Source: Massilia niastensis DSM 21313 (GTDB lineage Bacteria; Pseudomonadota; Gammaproteobacteria; Burkholderiales; Burkholderiaceae_D). From it: a stretch of DNA of 64,000 nucleotides. The stretch is taken from positions 86,382 through 150,381 of the forward strand of contig NZ_KB908083.1 of the NCBI RefSeq assembly GCF_000382345.1. The letters run 5' to 3'. Numbering within the stretch: the first letter of the stretch is position 1; every line of letters starts with the position of its first letter. The notes under the pieces were generated by a model. It searched no databases and was not told the origin of the DNA. It saw only the letters and a program-made list of their open reading frames with translations. This document shows, piece after piece, positions 8,029 through 16,225 of this stretch. The position numbers and the translations under genes are program-made.

Positions 8029-8882
8029 AAGCAACGAATCGCGCTGCATCGGTTCGCGCACGGCTTCTGAACCGCGCAAGGGCCGACAGGACGGACTTCA
8101 ACCTGATCCTGACGCGGTATTCGCTCGAGCGGCTGCTGTACCGTTTGAGCGTGTCGCCTTGGACCGATCAGTTCCTGCTGAAGGGGGCGCTCCTCTTCGA
8201 CTTGTGGTTCGACCAGCCGCACTGGCCAACCCGGGACATCGACTTGCTTGGCTTCGGACCTTCCGAGCTTGACGACCTGATCGAGGTCTTTCAGCAGGTC
8301 TGTGTTCAGCCATCCGATGACGGGATGGTCTTCGACCAGGGCAGCGTGCAGGCGGCGCGGATTCGCAAGGAAGCCAACTATGAAGGCGTGCGAGTTACAC
8401 TGCTCGGCACACTGGACGGTGCGCGCTGCTCGGTGCAGATCGACGTTGGATACGGCGATGCCGTTACGCCTGCAGCAGAACTCGTGCAGTTTCCGGCGCT
8501 CCTGGAGGATGTCGCGCCACCATCGTTGCGTGCCTATCCCGTGTACACCGTGATCGCCGAGAAGTACGAAGCGATCGTCAGCCTGGGTATGGCCAACACG
8601 CGCCTGAAGGATTACTTCGACCTGTGGTTCCTTGCCACCTATGCTGAAATCGATGAGGCTGTTCTCCCTCAGGCGATCCAGGCCACGTTTGCCCGCCGCC
8701 GAATCGAGGTGCCGAAGGCGGCGCCCCTCGGGCTATCTGATTCCTTTGCGGTGAGTCCGATCAAACAGCAGCAGTGGCAAGCCTTCCTCTCGAAAAGCAA
8801 GCTCATAGCGCCGGGCCTGACGGAAGTGACAGCGGAACTACGGCGTCTCTTGGGATTACTCGACAGTGGGGCGGCAGGCTAG
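8025..8882 (+). CDS. abiEii: AbiEii/AbiGii-type nucleotidyltransferase toxin
   Basis: A protein of 285 residues starting at the ATG that overlaps the AbiEi stop. It shows the nucleotidyltransferase fold of the AbiEii family: KGALLFDLW (in place of the usual GG/S loop) and the metal-binding pair in TRDIDLLGFG, then IAEKYEAIVSLG and RLKDYFDLW, the conserved helical boxes. Family members are GTP- or CTP-using nucleotidyltransferases; related MenA-type toxins modify tRNA. The target here is unknown. It ends in a short convergent overlap with the AlpA-like gene. Confidence 0.92.
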   Translation: MKATNRAASVRARLLNRARADRTDFNLILTRYSLERLLYRLSVSPWTDQFLLKGALLFDLWFDQPHWPTRDIDLLGFGPSELDDLIEVFQQVCVQPSDDGMVFDQGSVQAARIRKEANYEGVRVTLLGTLDGARCSVQIDVGYGDAVTPAAELVQFPALLEDVAPPSLRAYPVYTVIAEKYEAIVSLGMANTRLKDYFDLWFLATYAEIDEAVLPQAIQATFARRRIEVPKAAPLGLSDSFAVSPIKQQQWQAFLSKSKLIAPGLTEVTAELRRLLGLLDSGAAG

Positions 8883-9133
8883 GAGTTGCAGTCTCGGCGG
8901 CTAGCACGAATGCACTGCACGGCCCACTGCTCGACTTCGCTCTTGATCCATGCCGCCGATCGACCCTGGAGCTTTACTGGTCTTGGGAAAGCGCCCCTCT
9001 TGATCGCGTCGTAGACACTGCTGCGCGACTTCCCGCAGATCGCCATCACCTCCTTCAACCTGATGAACCGAATGTCGGCACGGTTGCTTGATGCGCGCCG
9101 CTCGATAACGGTGTCAATCGCTTGCTGATCCAT
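8879..9133 (-). CDS. AlpA-family excisionase/regulator
   Basis: The protein has 84 residues and a MerR-like helix-turn-helix: FIRLKEVMAICGKSRSSVYDAIKRGAFPRPVKL, with WIKSEVEQW closing the domain. This is the pattern of AlpA/Xis-like proteins of P4-type islands, which activate integrase expression or act as the recombination directionality factor. Its presence supports past or present mobility. It overlaps the end of abiEii by a few bases on the opposite strand. Confidence 0.85.
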   Translation of the reverse strand: MDQQAIDTVIERRASSNRADIRFIRLKEVMAICGKSRSSVYDAIKRGAFPRPVKLQGRSAAWIKSEVEQWAVQCIRASRRDCNS

Positions 9134-9885
9134 GTATGCCTCCAGTGTGAATGTGAGCCGTTGCCCTATGGTCGCATCGGCCAGATTGATTTAGTGCCGC
9201 GTCGCCTCGCAGTTGCGTAAGCGCGTGGCAGGGTCATGTGGTGCGGATGCTGAACGGCAGTTTGACTTCCGGTGACTGCTGAGGTATTGCGCAAATGCCG
9301 GTGTCGGCGCCGTTCGCATGGAGATCGAACGCGTTGAAGACTGCATTTTTGGGTTCGGTTCTTCGGGCAGGATAGACTAGCGTCTCAAAACGTTAACCTT
9401 TGCTCGTTGGGCAAGCGATGTTGATTAGGGAGGAGCCGTCCAACAAGGAAGAGCCCCGCTAATGCATCATCATCTACGCCAGAGGCTTTAATCTACCGCT
9501 GCCGCCCGAGTAAACATCAGCGAAGGGAGCGGCATACATCCCTCACGCCGTGGCTTCCCGCTGCCCCAAATATTGCCAGTGCGGGATTTCGAAACAGCGG
9601 ACCGTAGGCGATAAAGTTCTATCTGGCTGTCTGTACCGGCACATGTCGTGACGCGTTGGCACTGAATTTGCCTCGAAAGGGTTACCTGTCCTACCCTCGC
9701 GAAAGCTGCACAGCGGAAGTCTTGAACAGCCAAGTCCCAGCGTTTCTTACCCCACAGCCCTAGCTACTACGATACAGGGCTCGTTTCCAGGCTTGCAAAG
9801 CGCGAAGGTGCCAAATTGAACTGAGCAATGTCATGAATTGCTTTCGGCCAATGAATGCTGATAAGCTTTAGTCTTCTCAGGGAAA
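9134..9885. other. Gene-free stretch within the island
   Basis: About 750 bases between the AlpA-like gene and the ABC-3C promoter hold no reading frame that I can support. The base composition changes within it from host-like to AT-rich, so it is probably a junction between separately acquired blocks. A reverse open frame at 9488-9733 has no recognisable features. Confidence 0.5.
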
Positions 9886-9905
9886 AGCTGTATTTTTATA
9901 CAGTA
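9886..9905 (+). promoter_or_regulatory. LexA (SOS) box before ABC-3C operon
   Basis: CTGTATTTTTATACAG at 9888-9903 fits CTGT-N8-ACAG with a perfectly palindromic AT core, and TA follows it as in the Escherichia coli consensus. It overlaps a likely promoter (GATAAT at 9909-9914) and lies 75 bases before the first gene. This predicts repression by LexA and induction by DNA damage. Confidence 0.75.
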
Positions 9906-9978
9906 TAGGATAATCCCAGGCGAAAAAAGCGCAACCAATTGTTGTGTCGTCGATCGTTTTTATAAAGATTGGAGCGGT

Positions 9979-11211
9979 GTGAACGTAAAACTCGACTTTG
10001 ATGCTACGAAGCTTTTTGAGGCTTTGAAGTACCAGATTCATGTGGCGATTAACTACTGTCATACTCTCGAAAAGCACGACGTGCTATGGATTGAGGTCTT
10101 CGGTGACGTGACTGTGGAGGGGCGTGACCAAGTAGAGATCAAGGACTACGGTGATAGCTTGACCGACGGTCACGAAAATTTTTGGAACACACTCAATAAT
10201 TGGCTAAAGCCCGATTTTCGTCACCAACAATATGCCAATCTTATTCTTTTGACGACTCAAGCATATGGCGAGCGTGCGTCGCTAAAGAATTGGGAGCAAC
10301 TCGATGTCCATGGCCGTCTGGCTGTACTTAAAACTATTCACGAGGCGGCCGAGGCTAGGTTTGAAAAGGCAAAGCAATCTGCGGATAACGGCGGAAGCAA
10401 GCCAAACGATAAGGCCTCTGACGATGGGAAGATTGAGCGTAAAAGTGTCAATCCATCGGAAGTGCTGAAACTTCAGCGCAAGGTGTTGGCAACGAACGTT
10501 CGAGAGTCATTGATGGAAGCTTTATCTAAGGTCAAGATAATCACGGACCAGCCCGACTTGCTAGGGCTGATTTCCACATACAAAATGCGCTATCTCAAGG
10601 GTATCCAACCGCATCGCATGGACTCTTTTCTAGATGACCTCTTCGGTTTCATGACCAGCGCTCTTAAGATTACAGGAGGCTGGAGATTTACCGCTGCAGA
10701 GTTTGATAAAAAATTCGCTGAACTTACCGCCCGATACCTTATTGGGTCGTTGAAATTCCCGCGTCTTAACAGCGATGATGTAGAGATCGAAGCCTCCAGA
10801 ATGGATGTGCGCGATCGCCTCTATGCCATAAAACTAGATGAAATTGGCAGTGACGAAGAGATCATTCTTCAAGCAACAGCTGACTTGCTTCATGCACAGC
10901 AATACATTGCTGAACTGATCAAGGACTGCACTACGGCCCAAGAGGACATAGAAGACTACAGCAAGAATCAGCTAAGGATGCATCGATCTAGTCGGTCGAG
11001 CTTCATGCGGAAATGTAGTTCGGCGTGGTCTCATGCTGAGCTACAAAAGGCATCCTGTACTTTTTATGATGAACGTTGCGCCGAAGCTGCTGAGCGCTTT
11101 AGTACCTACGATTTCACGCCTATTGAATTCCGTAATGGAATTTACCATATGTTGGCTGACGAAGAGCCTGCAAGCCCACTTAAGGAGTTTCACTGGAGGC
11201 TTTGGAAATGA
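9979..11211 (+). CDS. ABC-3C system effector, Cap4/PD-(D/E)xK-like nuclease
   Basis: A 410-residue protein with a GTG start preceded by GGAG. The N-terminus resembles the Cap4-type dsDNA endonuclease domain: EALKYQIHVAINY, E39, D43 and the E53-x-K55 pair form a plausible PD-(D/E)xK site, followed by ENFWNTLNNWLKP. The middle and C-terminal parts are helical and match the 'ABC-three component system protein' type by order and length. The stop overlaps the next start (ATGA). The known scheme is that an SMC-like ATPase and a small middle component control a toxic effector. Cutting of DNA is inferred from the site residues. The gene is clearly AT-richer than the host. Confidence 0.75.
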   Translation: MNVKLDFDATKLFEALKYQIHVAINYCHTLEKHDVLWIEVFGDVTVEGRDQVEIKDYGDSLTDGHENFWNTLNNWLKPDFRHQQYANLILLTTQAYGERASLKNWEQLDVHGRLAVLKTIHEAAEARFEKAKQSADNGGSKPNDKASDDGKIERKSVNPSEVLKLQRKVLATNVRESLMEALSKVKIITDQPDLLGLISTYKMRYLKGIQPHRMDSFLDDLFGFMTSALKITGGWRFTAAEFDKKFAELTARYLIGSLKFPRLNSDDVEIEASRMDVRDRLYAIKLDEIGSDEEIILQATADLLHAQQYIAELIKDCTTAQEDIEDYSKNQLRMHRSSRSSFMRKCSSAWSHAELQKASCTFYDERCAEAAERFSTYDFTPIEFRNGIYHMLADEEPASPLKEFHWRLWK

Positions 11212-11669
11212 CTAGAGGCCCTGTTGAACACCTTTTTACGCTTCATCGCTCACCTATTGCATTAGCTCCAGTCATTCATCAGTTCTTCGCCAGCTCTCAG
11301 CCTCGCGAAAGAGATTTTCTGCTCAGCTATTTAGTGCTTCCTATGGTGTTATACCCTGCTATGCAGGAATATCTTCTTACTGTAAGGAAAACTAGCAATC
11401 TTCGGACCCTCTGTAAAGAGCAGTCTAGGCTTGTGGGATTGACTCGAAACGCTCAGCAGTTCAAACCGCTGACTCACGCTGCAATGCTTGTTCTTAAAGC
11501 AGAGGGAAAGATTGAAATCACGGATGGCTTGACGGTGAAGACAGCAGGCGATGTCACGACAGATAATGCCAACCCAAATCAACTTGAAGCCGCTCGCCGA
11601 CTGTCTATCATTTTCGCTGAAGTCGATATTGTTTCCATTTACAGGACGTTAGGATTTAAGTCGCTATGA
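11208..11669 (+). CDS. ABC-3C middle component
   Basis: The protein has 153 residues and is all-helical with a C-terminal winged-helix look (FKPLTHAAMLVLKAEGKIEI). It matches the 'three component ABC system middle component' family in size, position and sequence style (LLSYLVLPMVLYP). A strong GGAGG (11195-11199) stands 8 bases before the ATG at 11208; a TTG at 11202 is less likely. Both ends overlap the neighbours by four bases, so the three genes form one coupled operon. Its role is probably to bridge ATPase and effector. Confidence 0.85.
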   Translation: MTRGPVEHLFTLHRSPIALAPVIHQFFASSQPRERDFLLSYLVLPMVLYPAMQEYLLTVRKTSNLRTLCKEQSRLVGLTRNAQQFKPLTHAAMLVLKAEGKIEITDGLTVKTAGDVTTDNANPNQLEAARRLSIIFAEVDIVSIYRTLGFKSL

Positions 11670-13669
11670 AATGCTTTCTGCGATACATCGGTGTCGTTGA
11701 CATCAAAGAGAAGCTTCACTATGTACGTTTCGAGTCTGGGCTCAATGTAATCACCGGTAAGTCCTCCACTGGCAAAAGTGCGATCCTTGAAATATTCGAT
11801 TATTGTCTAGGTAGTACCGAAGATACTATTCCCGTGGGCAAAATCACTGAGCGAGCCGAGATGTTCTTCATCGCGCTGCAATTTCCCGGTTACTTTCTCG
11901 TAGCTGGACGGAAGAAGAAATCGGAACGCTGCTTCCTGTTAGAGGTACAAGGTACCGATGCAGATCAACTGTTAAAATTCATCGAGCGACCGAAAGCATT
12001 TTTCGATCCCAAACACTACATGCCGCTTTCTGACTTTAAGAAAAGCATCGGGAGGTATTTTGGGATCACTTTGGAAAATGTTGATGAAGATCCATTCCTC
12101 AAAGCGGTAGGTCGCAAAAAATCTCCAACTCCGTCAGTTCGGAGTTTTTTGTCCTTCATGCTTCAGCACCAGAATTTGATTGCTAACAAGCATGCAATCT
12201 TTTATCGCTTTGACGAGAAGGAAAAGCGCGACCAAGCAATCAACCATTTTAAAATCCTCATGGGCCTTGTCGATGAAAACTATTTCGACCTTTATAAGGA
12301 ATTCGAGGTTGCAAAATACGAGCTTAACAAACTCCAGGCACAAATTCCAAAGCAGGCACAGCGTAGAGAAGCGGCTATTGCTTCTTATAATCGCCACTTA
12401 ACCGATTTCGAGAGCTTGGCCGGCTTTTCACTTGTGAATGCCACGGCTGAAGAGATATATCTAAAGCCAAAGCTATTTCTAAAATTAATTTCCGAACGCT
12501 CGATTAAAATTGATGTTCTTTCGGATAAAATCGAAATACGCCGGGGGGAACTACAAGCACAGCAATCGAACGCCCTTGTAAAGAAGCGTAAGCTTCAGGG
12601 CCAAGTTAGGATGATTAATGACTCAATCACATCGGCAACTCAATTTAGCCTGGGCATGATGGCGGAAAGGTTGCCAGTGTCCACGGTGTTATCTGAGGCC
12701 TACTGTCCTCTGTGTGAAACTCACAGTTCAACTCCTGCTGTTGAAGCCAACAAGCTTGTAGGTGCTATTGAGTGGCTAAACAAGGAGCTCAAACTCTCTT
12801 CCTATGCCCGAGAGAGCTTCGCGGATGAGCGCCGAAAGCTCTTGAATGAACTCAACGTTGTAAATGAGGAGCTTCGTCACATTCAGGCCGATATCCGGCC
12901 GTTCGATGAAGAAATCGAAAGGCTCAAAACTTCAAAATCGATTAATGAACAGGCGACAAAAGCCAAGCTCCGACTGGAGATCGCTATTCAAGATCAGTTG
13001 GCTAAACCTGAATCAGAGCTATCTGAGCAAGAAAAACTTTGGCTCAAAGAGGTGGAACGACTTGCTGGGCTACTCGCTCAATACGACATTAAAGATAGGC
13101 TCCATCTATTGAGTCAAGATATCGATGCTAAAATGTGCGAGCTCGGCAACCACTTTGACTTTGAGGAAACGTACAAACCTTCGGCACTTCGGTTCGATAT
13201 AGAGACGTTTGATCTGTGGTATCAGCAGGATGCTAAAACGCGCGTTTATCTCCGGTCAATGGGAAGTGGTGCGAATTGGCTGTACTCCCACTTGGTCCTA
13301 TTTATGGCATTACACTACCAATTCGCCGCGCGTTCAGAGAGTGGCTGTAAAATTCCGCCAATCCTCTTCTTGGATCAACCTACCCAAGTTTACTTCCCGG
13401 CGTCTTTAGATGATGCGGATGAATTCGACGCTGGGGTGTTGGCCAAGCAAGCTAAGCGCGAGGACGACGTTGATGAAGATATGAAGGCCGTGACCAACAT
13501 GTTTACTCAACTCGCGAAATTTTGCGCAGAGACAGGTAAGCGCACTGGCGTGATCCCTCAAGTCATCGTATCGGACCACGCTGACAAGCTCTTGCTCGGC
13601 GAGGGATATAGATTTCAAGATTACGTCCGCGCGATCTGGCGCACGCGTGGCTTCATTTCGGAAAATTGA
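11666..13669 (+). CDS. ABC-3C SMC/Rad50-like ATPase (DUF3732)
   Basis: A protein of 667 residues. Walker A is GKSSTGKS at 31-38. Long coiled coils from about 200 to 480 are interrupted by a zinc-hook-like CPLC motif (C347, C350), as in Rad50. The signature region is SMGSGANWLYSHL and Walker B is ILFLDQPTQ (D570; glutamine replaces the usual glutamate), as in DUF3732 proteins. The C-terminal VIVSDHAD follows as the H-loop. It is the sensor ATPase of an ABC-3C conflict system. The combination of hook and head suggests recognition of DNA ends or unusual DNA structures. The gene is AT-rich and foreign in style. Confidence 0.9.
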   Translation: MKCFLRYIGVVDIKEKLHYVRFESGLNVITGKSSTGKSAILEIFDYCLGSTEDTIPVGKITERAEMFFIALQFPGYFLVAGRKKKSERCFLLEVQGTDADQLLKFIERPKAFFDPKHYMPLSDFKKSIGRYFGITLENVDEDPFLKAVGRKKSPTPSVRSFLSFMLQHQNLIANKHAIFYRFDEKEKRDQAINHFKILMGLVDENYFDLYKEFEVAKYELNKLQAQIPKQAQRREAAIASYNRHLTDFESLAGFSLVNATAEEIYLKPKLFLKLISERSIKIDVLSDKIEIRRGELQAQQSNALVKKRKLQGQVRMINDSITSATQFSLGMMAERLPVSTVLSEAYCPLCETHSSTPAVEANKLVGAIEWLNKELKLSSYARESFADERRKLLNELNVVNEELRHIQADIRPFDEEIERLKTSKSINEQATKAKLRLEIAIQDQLAKPESELSEQEKLWLKEVERLAGLLAQYDIKDRLHLLSQDIDAKMCELGNHFDFEETYKPSALRFDIETFDLWYQQDAKTRVYLRSMGSGANWLYSHLVLFMALHYQFAARSESGCKIPPILFLDQPTQVYFPASLDDADEFDAGVLAKQAKREDDVDEDMKAVTNMFTQLAKFCAETGKRTGVIPQVIVSDHADKLLLGEGYRFQDYVRAIWRTRGFISEN

Positions 13670-14050
13670 TATCGATGGTGAAGCGAGGTGAAGCTGAGTT
13701 TCCATCAAATTCGTATTGTAAATACAGTACAGAAACAAGCTCTATGTCTGGTCTAGTATTAGGTCTGACTCCCCTATGACTTCTAGAATGCGTGTTTTTA
13801 GTTCCTTAATGATGTCAAATTCTACTGAGTCTTTCGAGTTCCTGAGGGATTTTTGAGATTGCTAATTCTTATTGACATCGTAAATCATGAAAGTCTCTAT
13901 AACTTCGTAAGCAGGTAATCCCGCTCTTTGCTAAAAATTCTAAAGGTGCCAATGCACGTTCGTTACGTCATCTCCAGCCTGAAATAAACTTGGTCGACCT
14001 GCTAAAAGTTTGCTTTGCCTAACCACTTTACACGTTATTGGAAAATATTT
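13670..14050. other. AT-rich spacer between ABC-3C and DUF262 genes
   Basis: About 380 bases without a supported gene. A TTGACA at 13872-13877 with TATAAC at 13898-13903 (spacer 20) is a weak promoter candidate for the DUF262-HEPN pair. No clear hairpin terminator was seen after the ATPase gene. Confidence 0.4.
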
Positions 14051-15205
14051 ATGAGTAGCCAAAACCATCGCATGCAGTTATCAGAGGTTGAGGACCAGAT
14101 TTATCAGAAAAGAAAATCTGTACGTTATGACATTCGCGACTTAACTGTCGAGGTAATTGTCGCAAAATACGATTCAAGTCTTGATGAGGTAAACTCGGAA
14201 AAGGTAACGGATCCAGGGAAGTATAATTACATCTTTATTCCAGAATATCAGCGTGACTTTACTTGGGATCGGAAAAGACAGTCTAAGCTGATCGAATCTA
14301 TTATTCTCGGATTGCCAATTCCCTTCATTTTTGTCGCCGAAAACAAGGATAGCTCTTGGGAAATAGTAGACGGTTCCCAGAGGGTGCGAACGCTCCACAG
14401 TTTCGTTAGGAATGAGCTTGAACTCAATAATCTGGAATCGCTTGATGCTCTAAATGGATATAAATTTAATGAACTAGACGTTTCGCGCCGAGGCAAGATA
14501 TTGAGCACAGCTTTACGGCTTATCGTCCTTTCCGAAGAAACTGCCGATGATGTTAAAAAGGACATGTTTGAAAGGATTAATAGGGGTAGCGATCTTCTAA
14601 AGCCGATGGAGAAGAGAAAAGGCATCTATATTGGGCCGTTTAATGAATTCCTATATGATTACTGTAAGACGGAGGAGAAATTCTCGAATCTTACGCTAAT
14701 TGACAAATGGCTGGAGAAGCGGCAAGAGCGTGAAGAGTTGCTGTTGAGATTCTTTGCGATTTCTGAAAATGATATGCATCAGAAAGGGATCAGCGGTAGC
14801 GGTATTGCTGGCTATTTGGATGCATACTTGGATAAAAAGAATAGAGAATTAGAAGACTTGGACGAGACCGGGCGTGAGATTGAAATGTCAAAGCATGCGC
14901 GTAAAATTAATGCTGTGGTCGATTTCGTCGATAAATGTTTCCCATATGGGTTTAGACATACTAGAAATCCGCAAACCAAGCGTTCAGTATTCGAGGCTAT
15001 TTCTGTGGGGGTTTGGCGCTATCTCGAAAGTGTTAACCATAAGCCAGACTTCGAGAAGTTTAAGCCTGAAACTATTGAAAAATATCTAAAGGACGGCGAG
15101 TTTAAGAAGTTTACCCACGTTGCCAATGAATTGCACCAGAAGACTCGCCTCAAAGGTCGAGTTGATTTTATTTTCGATATGCTTATTGAGCTTGGTGCAA
15201 AATGA
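14051..15205 (+). CDS. DUF262 (GmrSD N-terminal-like) protein
   Basis: The protein has 384 residues. It shows the ParB-like DUF262 core: IPEYQRDFTWDRKRQSKLIESI, LGLPIPFIF and the nucleotide-binding IVDGSQRVRTL (usually DGQQR), then FERINRGSDLL. DUF262 proteins hydrolyse NTPs, and in the GmrSD type IV restriction enzymes this domain drives cleavage of modified DNA. No HNH (DUF1524) domain follows; instead the next gene encodes a HEPN protein. A TTG at 14015 would lengthen the protein by 12 residues, but the ATG at 14051 has GGAAA upstream. The stop overlaps the HEPN start (ATGA). Confidence 0.85.
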   Translation: MSSQNHRMQLSEVEDQIYQKRKSVRYDIRDLTVEVIVAKYDSSLDEVNSEKVTDPGKYNYIFIPEYQRDFTWDRKRQSKLIESIILGLPIPFIFVAENKDSSWEIVDGSQRVRTLHSFVRNELELNNLESLDALNGYKFNELDVSRRGKILSTALRLIVLSEETADDVKKDMFERINRGSDLLKPMEKRKGIYIGPFNEFLYDYCKTEEKFSNLTLIDKWLEKRQEREELLLRFFAISENDMHQKGISGSGIAGYLDAYLDKKNRELEDLDETGREIEMSKHARKINAVVDFVDKCFPYGFRHTRNPQTKRSVFEAISVGVWRYLESVNHKPDFEKFKPETIEKYLKDGEFKKFTHVANELHQKTRLKGRVDFIFDMLIELGAK

Positions 15206-15894
15206 TTTCAATACGTGGTGATTTTACCGCTAGAAGGAGTGAGATCGATCAATACCTCGATCTGTTGAGGAAGATTGAAGATGGTGAGTATCTTTTGCAT
15301 TATCAAGGCAATTATGTGAATTTGCCTACCACTGTTAAGACAACGCAAAAAGCTTCGGCCATACTACTCTTGTATAACATTGTAGAATCGGTGGTTACTA
15401 AGCTATTGATTAGGATTCATGAAGTCGTAATATCTAAGGATGTGGGGTATTTTGATTTAAATGATAAAATCAAGGATCTTACCCTGGTATATTTTAATTC
15501 TGTGATCGAGAAGAAGCAAAGCTTTCATGATGCCGTTCCTTTTGTTCAAAGTTTAATTGGTATGTTGATGAGAAATGCGAAATTTGAAGTTTCCTATGAG
15601 GAAATGGAAAAGCACTATTCTCTCTATAGCGGGAACCTTGATTCCCGAAAAATCAAAGAAACTTTTTCAAAATATGGGGTGGTGGTGAGGGAAACTGCAA
15701 GTGAGCTGCAAACAATCAAGAATGGAAGAAATAAATTAGCTCATGGTGAAGTTTCTTTTGAAGAGTATGGTCGCGAATTGTCCATTCAGCAATTAAGTGC
15801 ACTCAAGGACGCTACGCTCAATTATTTGAAGAACCTGATTGATGAAGTTGAGGAATATGTAAATAGCGCAGGTTATCGACTTGAGGCTGGATAA
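15202..15894 (+). CDS. HEPN-domain protein (MAE_28990/MAE_18760-like)
   Basis: A 230-residue, mostly helical protein. The C-terminal part has the HEPN ribonuclease signature R-x4-H in GRNKLAHGE (about residues 178-186), and the N-terminal SAILLLYNIVESV is typical of the MAE_28990 group. HEPN proteins are often RNases in toxin-antitoxin and abortive systems. Translational coupling to a DUF262 NTPase suggests a two-protein module in which one senses and the other cleaves. This gene is among the most AT-rich in the window, so it was acquired from elsewhere. The assignment of RNase activity rests on the motif. Confidence 0.82.
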   Translation: MISIRGDFTARRSEIDQYLDLLRKIEDGEYLLHYQGNYVNLPTTVKTTQKASAILLLYNIVESVVTKLLIRIHEVVISKDVGYFDLNDKIKDLTLVYFNSVIEKKQSFHDAVPFVQSLIGMLMRNAKFEVSYEEMEKHYSLYSGNLDSRKIKETFSKYGVVVRETASELQTIKNGRNKLAHGEVSFEEYGRELSIQQLSALKDATLNYLKNLIDEVEEYVNSAGYRLEAG

Positions 15895-16077
15895 TATTGC
15901 TTGTAATGGGTGCGTATTCATGCGCAGCCGTAGCGGCCGTTTTGAGAGGCTGGGTTTTGCGGTGCAGCCTCTTGCCAGCGTTTTTACACAGCCTGCGTCG
16001 ATCGTGGAATTTACTGGACGATTCGGCGCCGAATCTATACTAAGGAATATTTCCTAAAACGTTGAGTGAAGAGGGCA

Positions 16078-16097
16078 GTGGGTAGGCCGGTGGGTAG
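16078..16097 (+). repeat. Candidate integrase arm-type sites, right end
   Basis: Two GTGGGTAG units at 16078-16085 and 16090-16097, spaced 12 bases apart and in the same orientation as the left-end pair, lie 44 bases inside the right att site. The surrounding 15895-16140 stretch has no gene but holds the perfect palindrome GATTCGGCGCCGAATC (16020-16035). Confidence 0.5.
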
Positions 16098-16140
16098 CCG
16101 CTAAAAAATGTCTTCTTTTTCATAGTGAAAATACTGCTGA

Positions 16141-16150
16141 CACCGCTTCC
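16141..16150 (+). repeat. attR core
   Basis: CACCGCTTCC repeats the last bases of the tRNA-Ser acceptor arm. The following base is A and not the G-CCA of the intact tRNA, so identity stops after 10 bases. Confidence 0.55.
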
Positions 16151-16162
16151 ACTACAATTGTG

Positions 16163-16189
16163 AAAAAGCCCCAGAAGTTGGGGCTTTTT
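16163..16189. terminator. Bidirectional terminator beside attR
   Basis: AGCCCCA/TGGGGCT stem with a GAAGT loop, flanked by A and T runs so that it can act on both strands. The stem is identical to that of the tRNA terminator at the left end. It can also end transcription of the Bug-protein gene on the minus strand. Confidence 0.8.
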
Positions 16190-16225
16190 GTTCTTCTTGC
16201 GGAGAAAGACTAGGCTATCTCGCGA

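Larger units (their letters stand above)
3581..16150. mobile_element. Integrative defence island in tRNA-Ser
   Basis: The island is bounded by the direct repeat CACCGCTTCC (3581-3590 in the tRNA, 16141-16150 at the far end). It begins with a tyrosine integrase and carries only accessory genes: methyltransferase-HNH fusion, AbiEi/AbiEii, AlpA-like regulator, ABC-3C operon, and DUF262-HEPN pair. Paired GTGGGTAG repeats occur near both ends. Base composition changes abruptly: the host-like GC-rich left half gives way to AT-rich DNA from about 9.9 kb to 15.9 kb, so the cargo was assembled from more than one source. No conjugation, replication or phage structural genes are seen. It is therefore a mobilisable or satellite-like genomic island, possibly no longer self-mobile. 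Confidence 0.8.

Noticed and set aside
7796..9133. A phage origin for the island
   Set aside because: Apart from the integrase and AlpA-like protein no phage structural, lysis or replication genes are present.
9488..9733. 81-codon minus-strand frame in the island gap
   Set aside because: No ribosome-binding site, no recognisable motif and unusual composition; most likely chance.
13700..13735. TACAG repeats after the ABC-3C ATPase as a second LexA box
   Set aside because: No CTGT stands eight bases before an ACAG on either strand.
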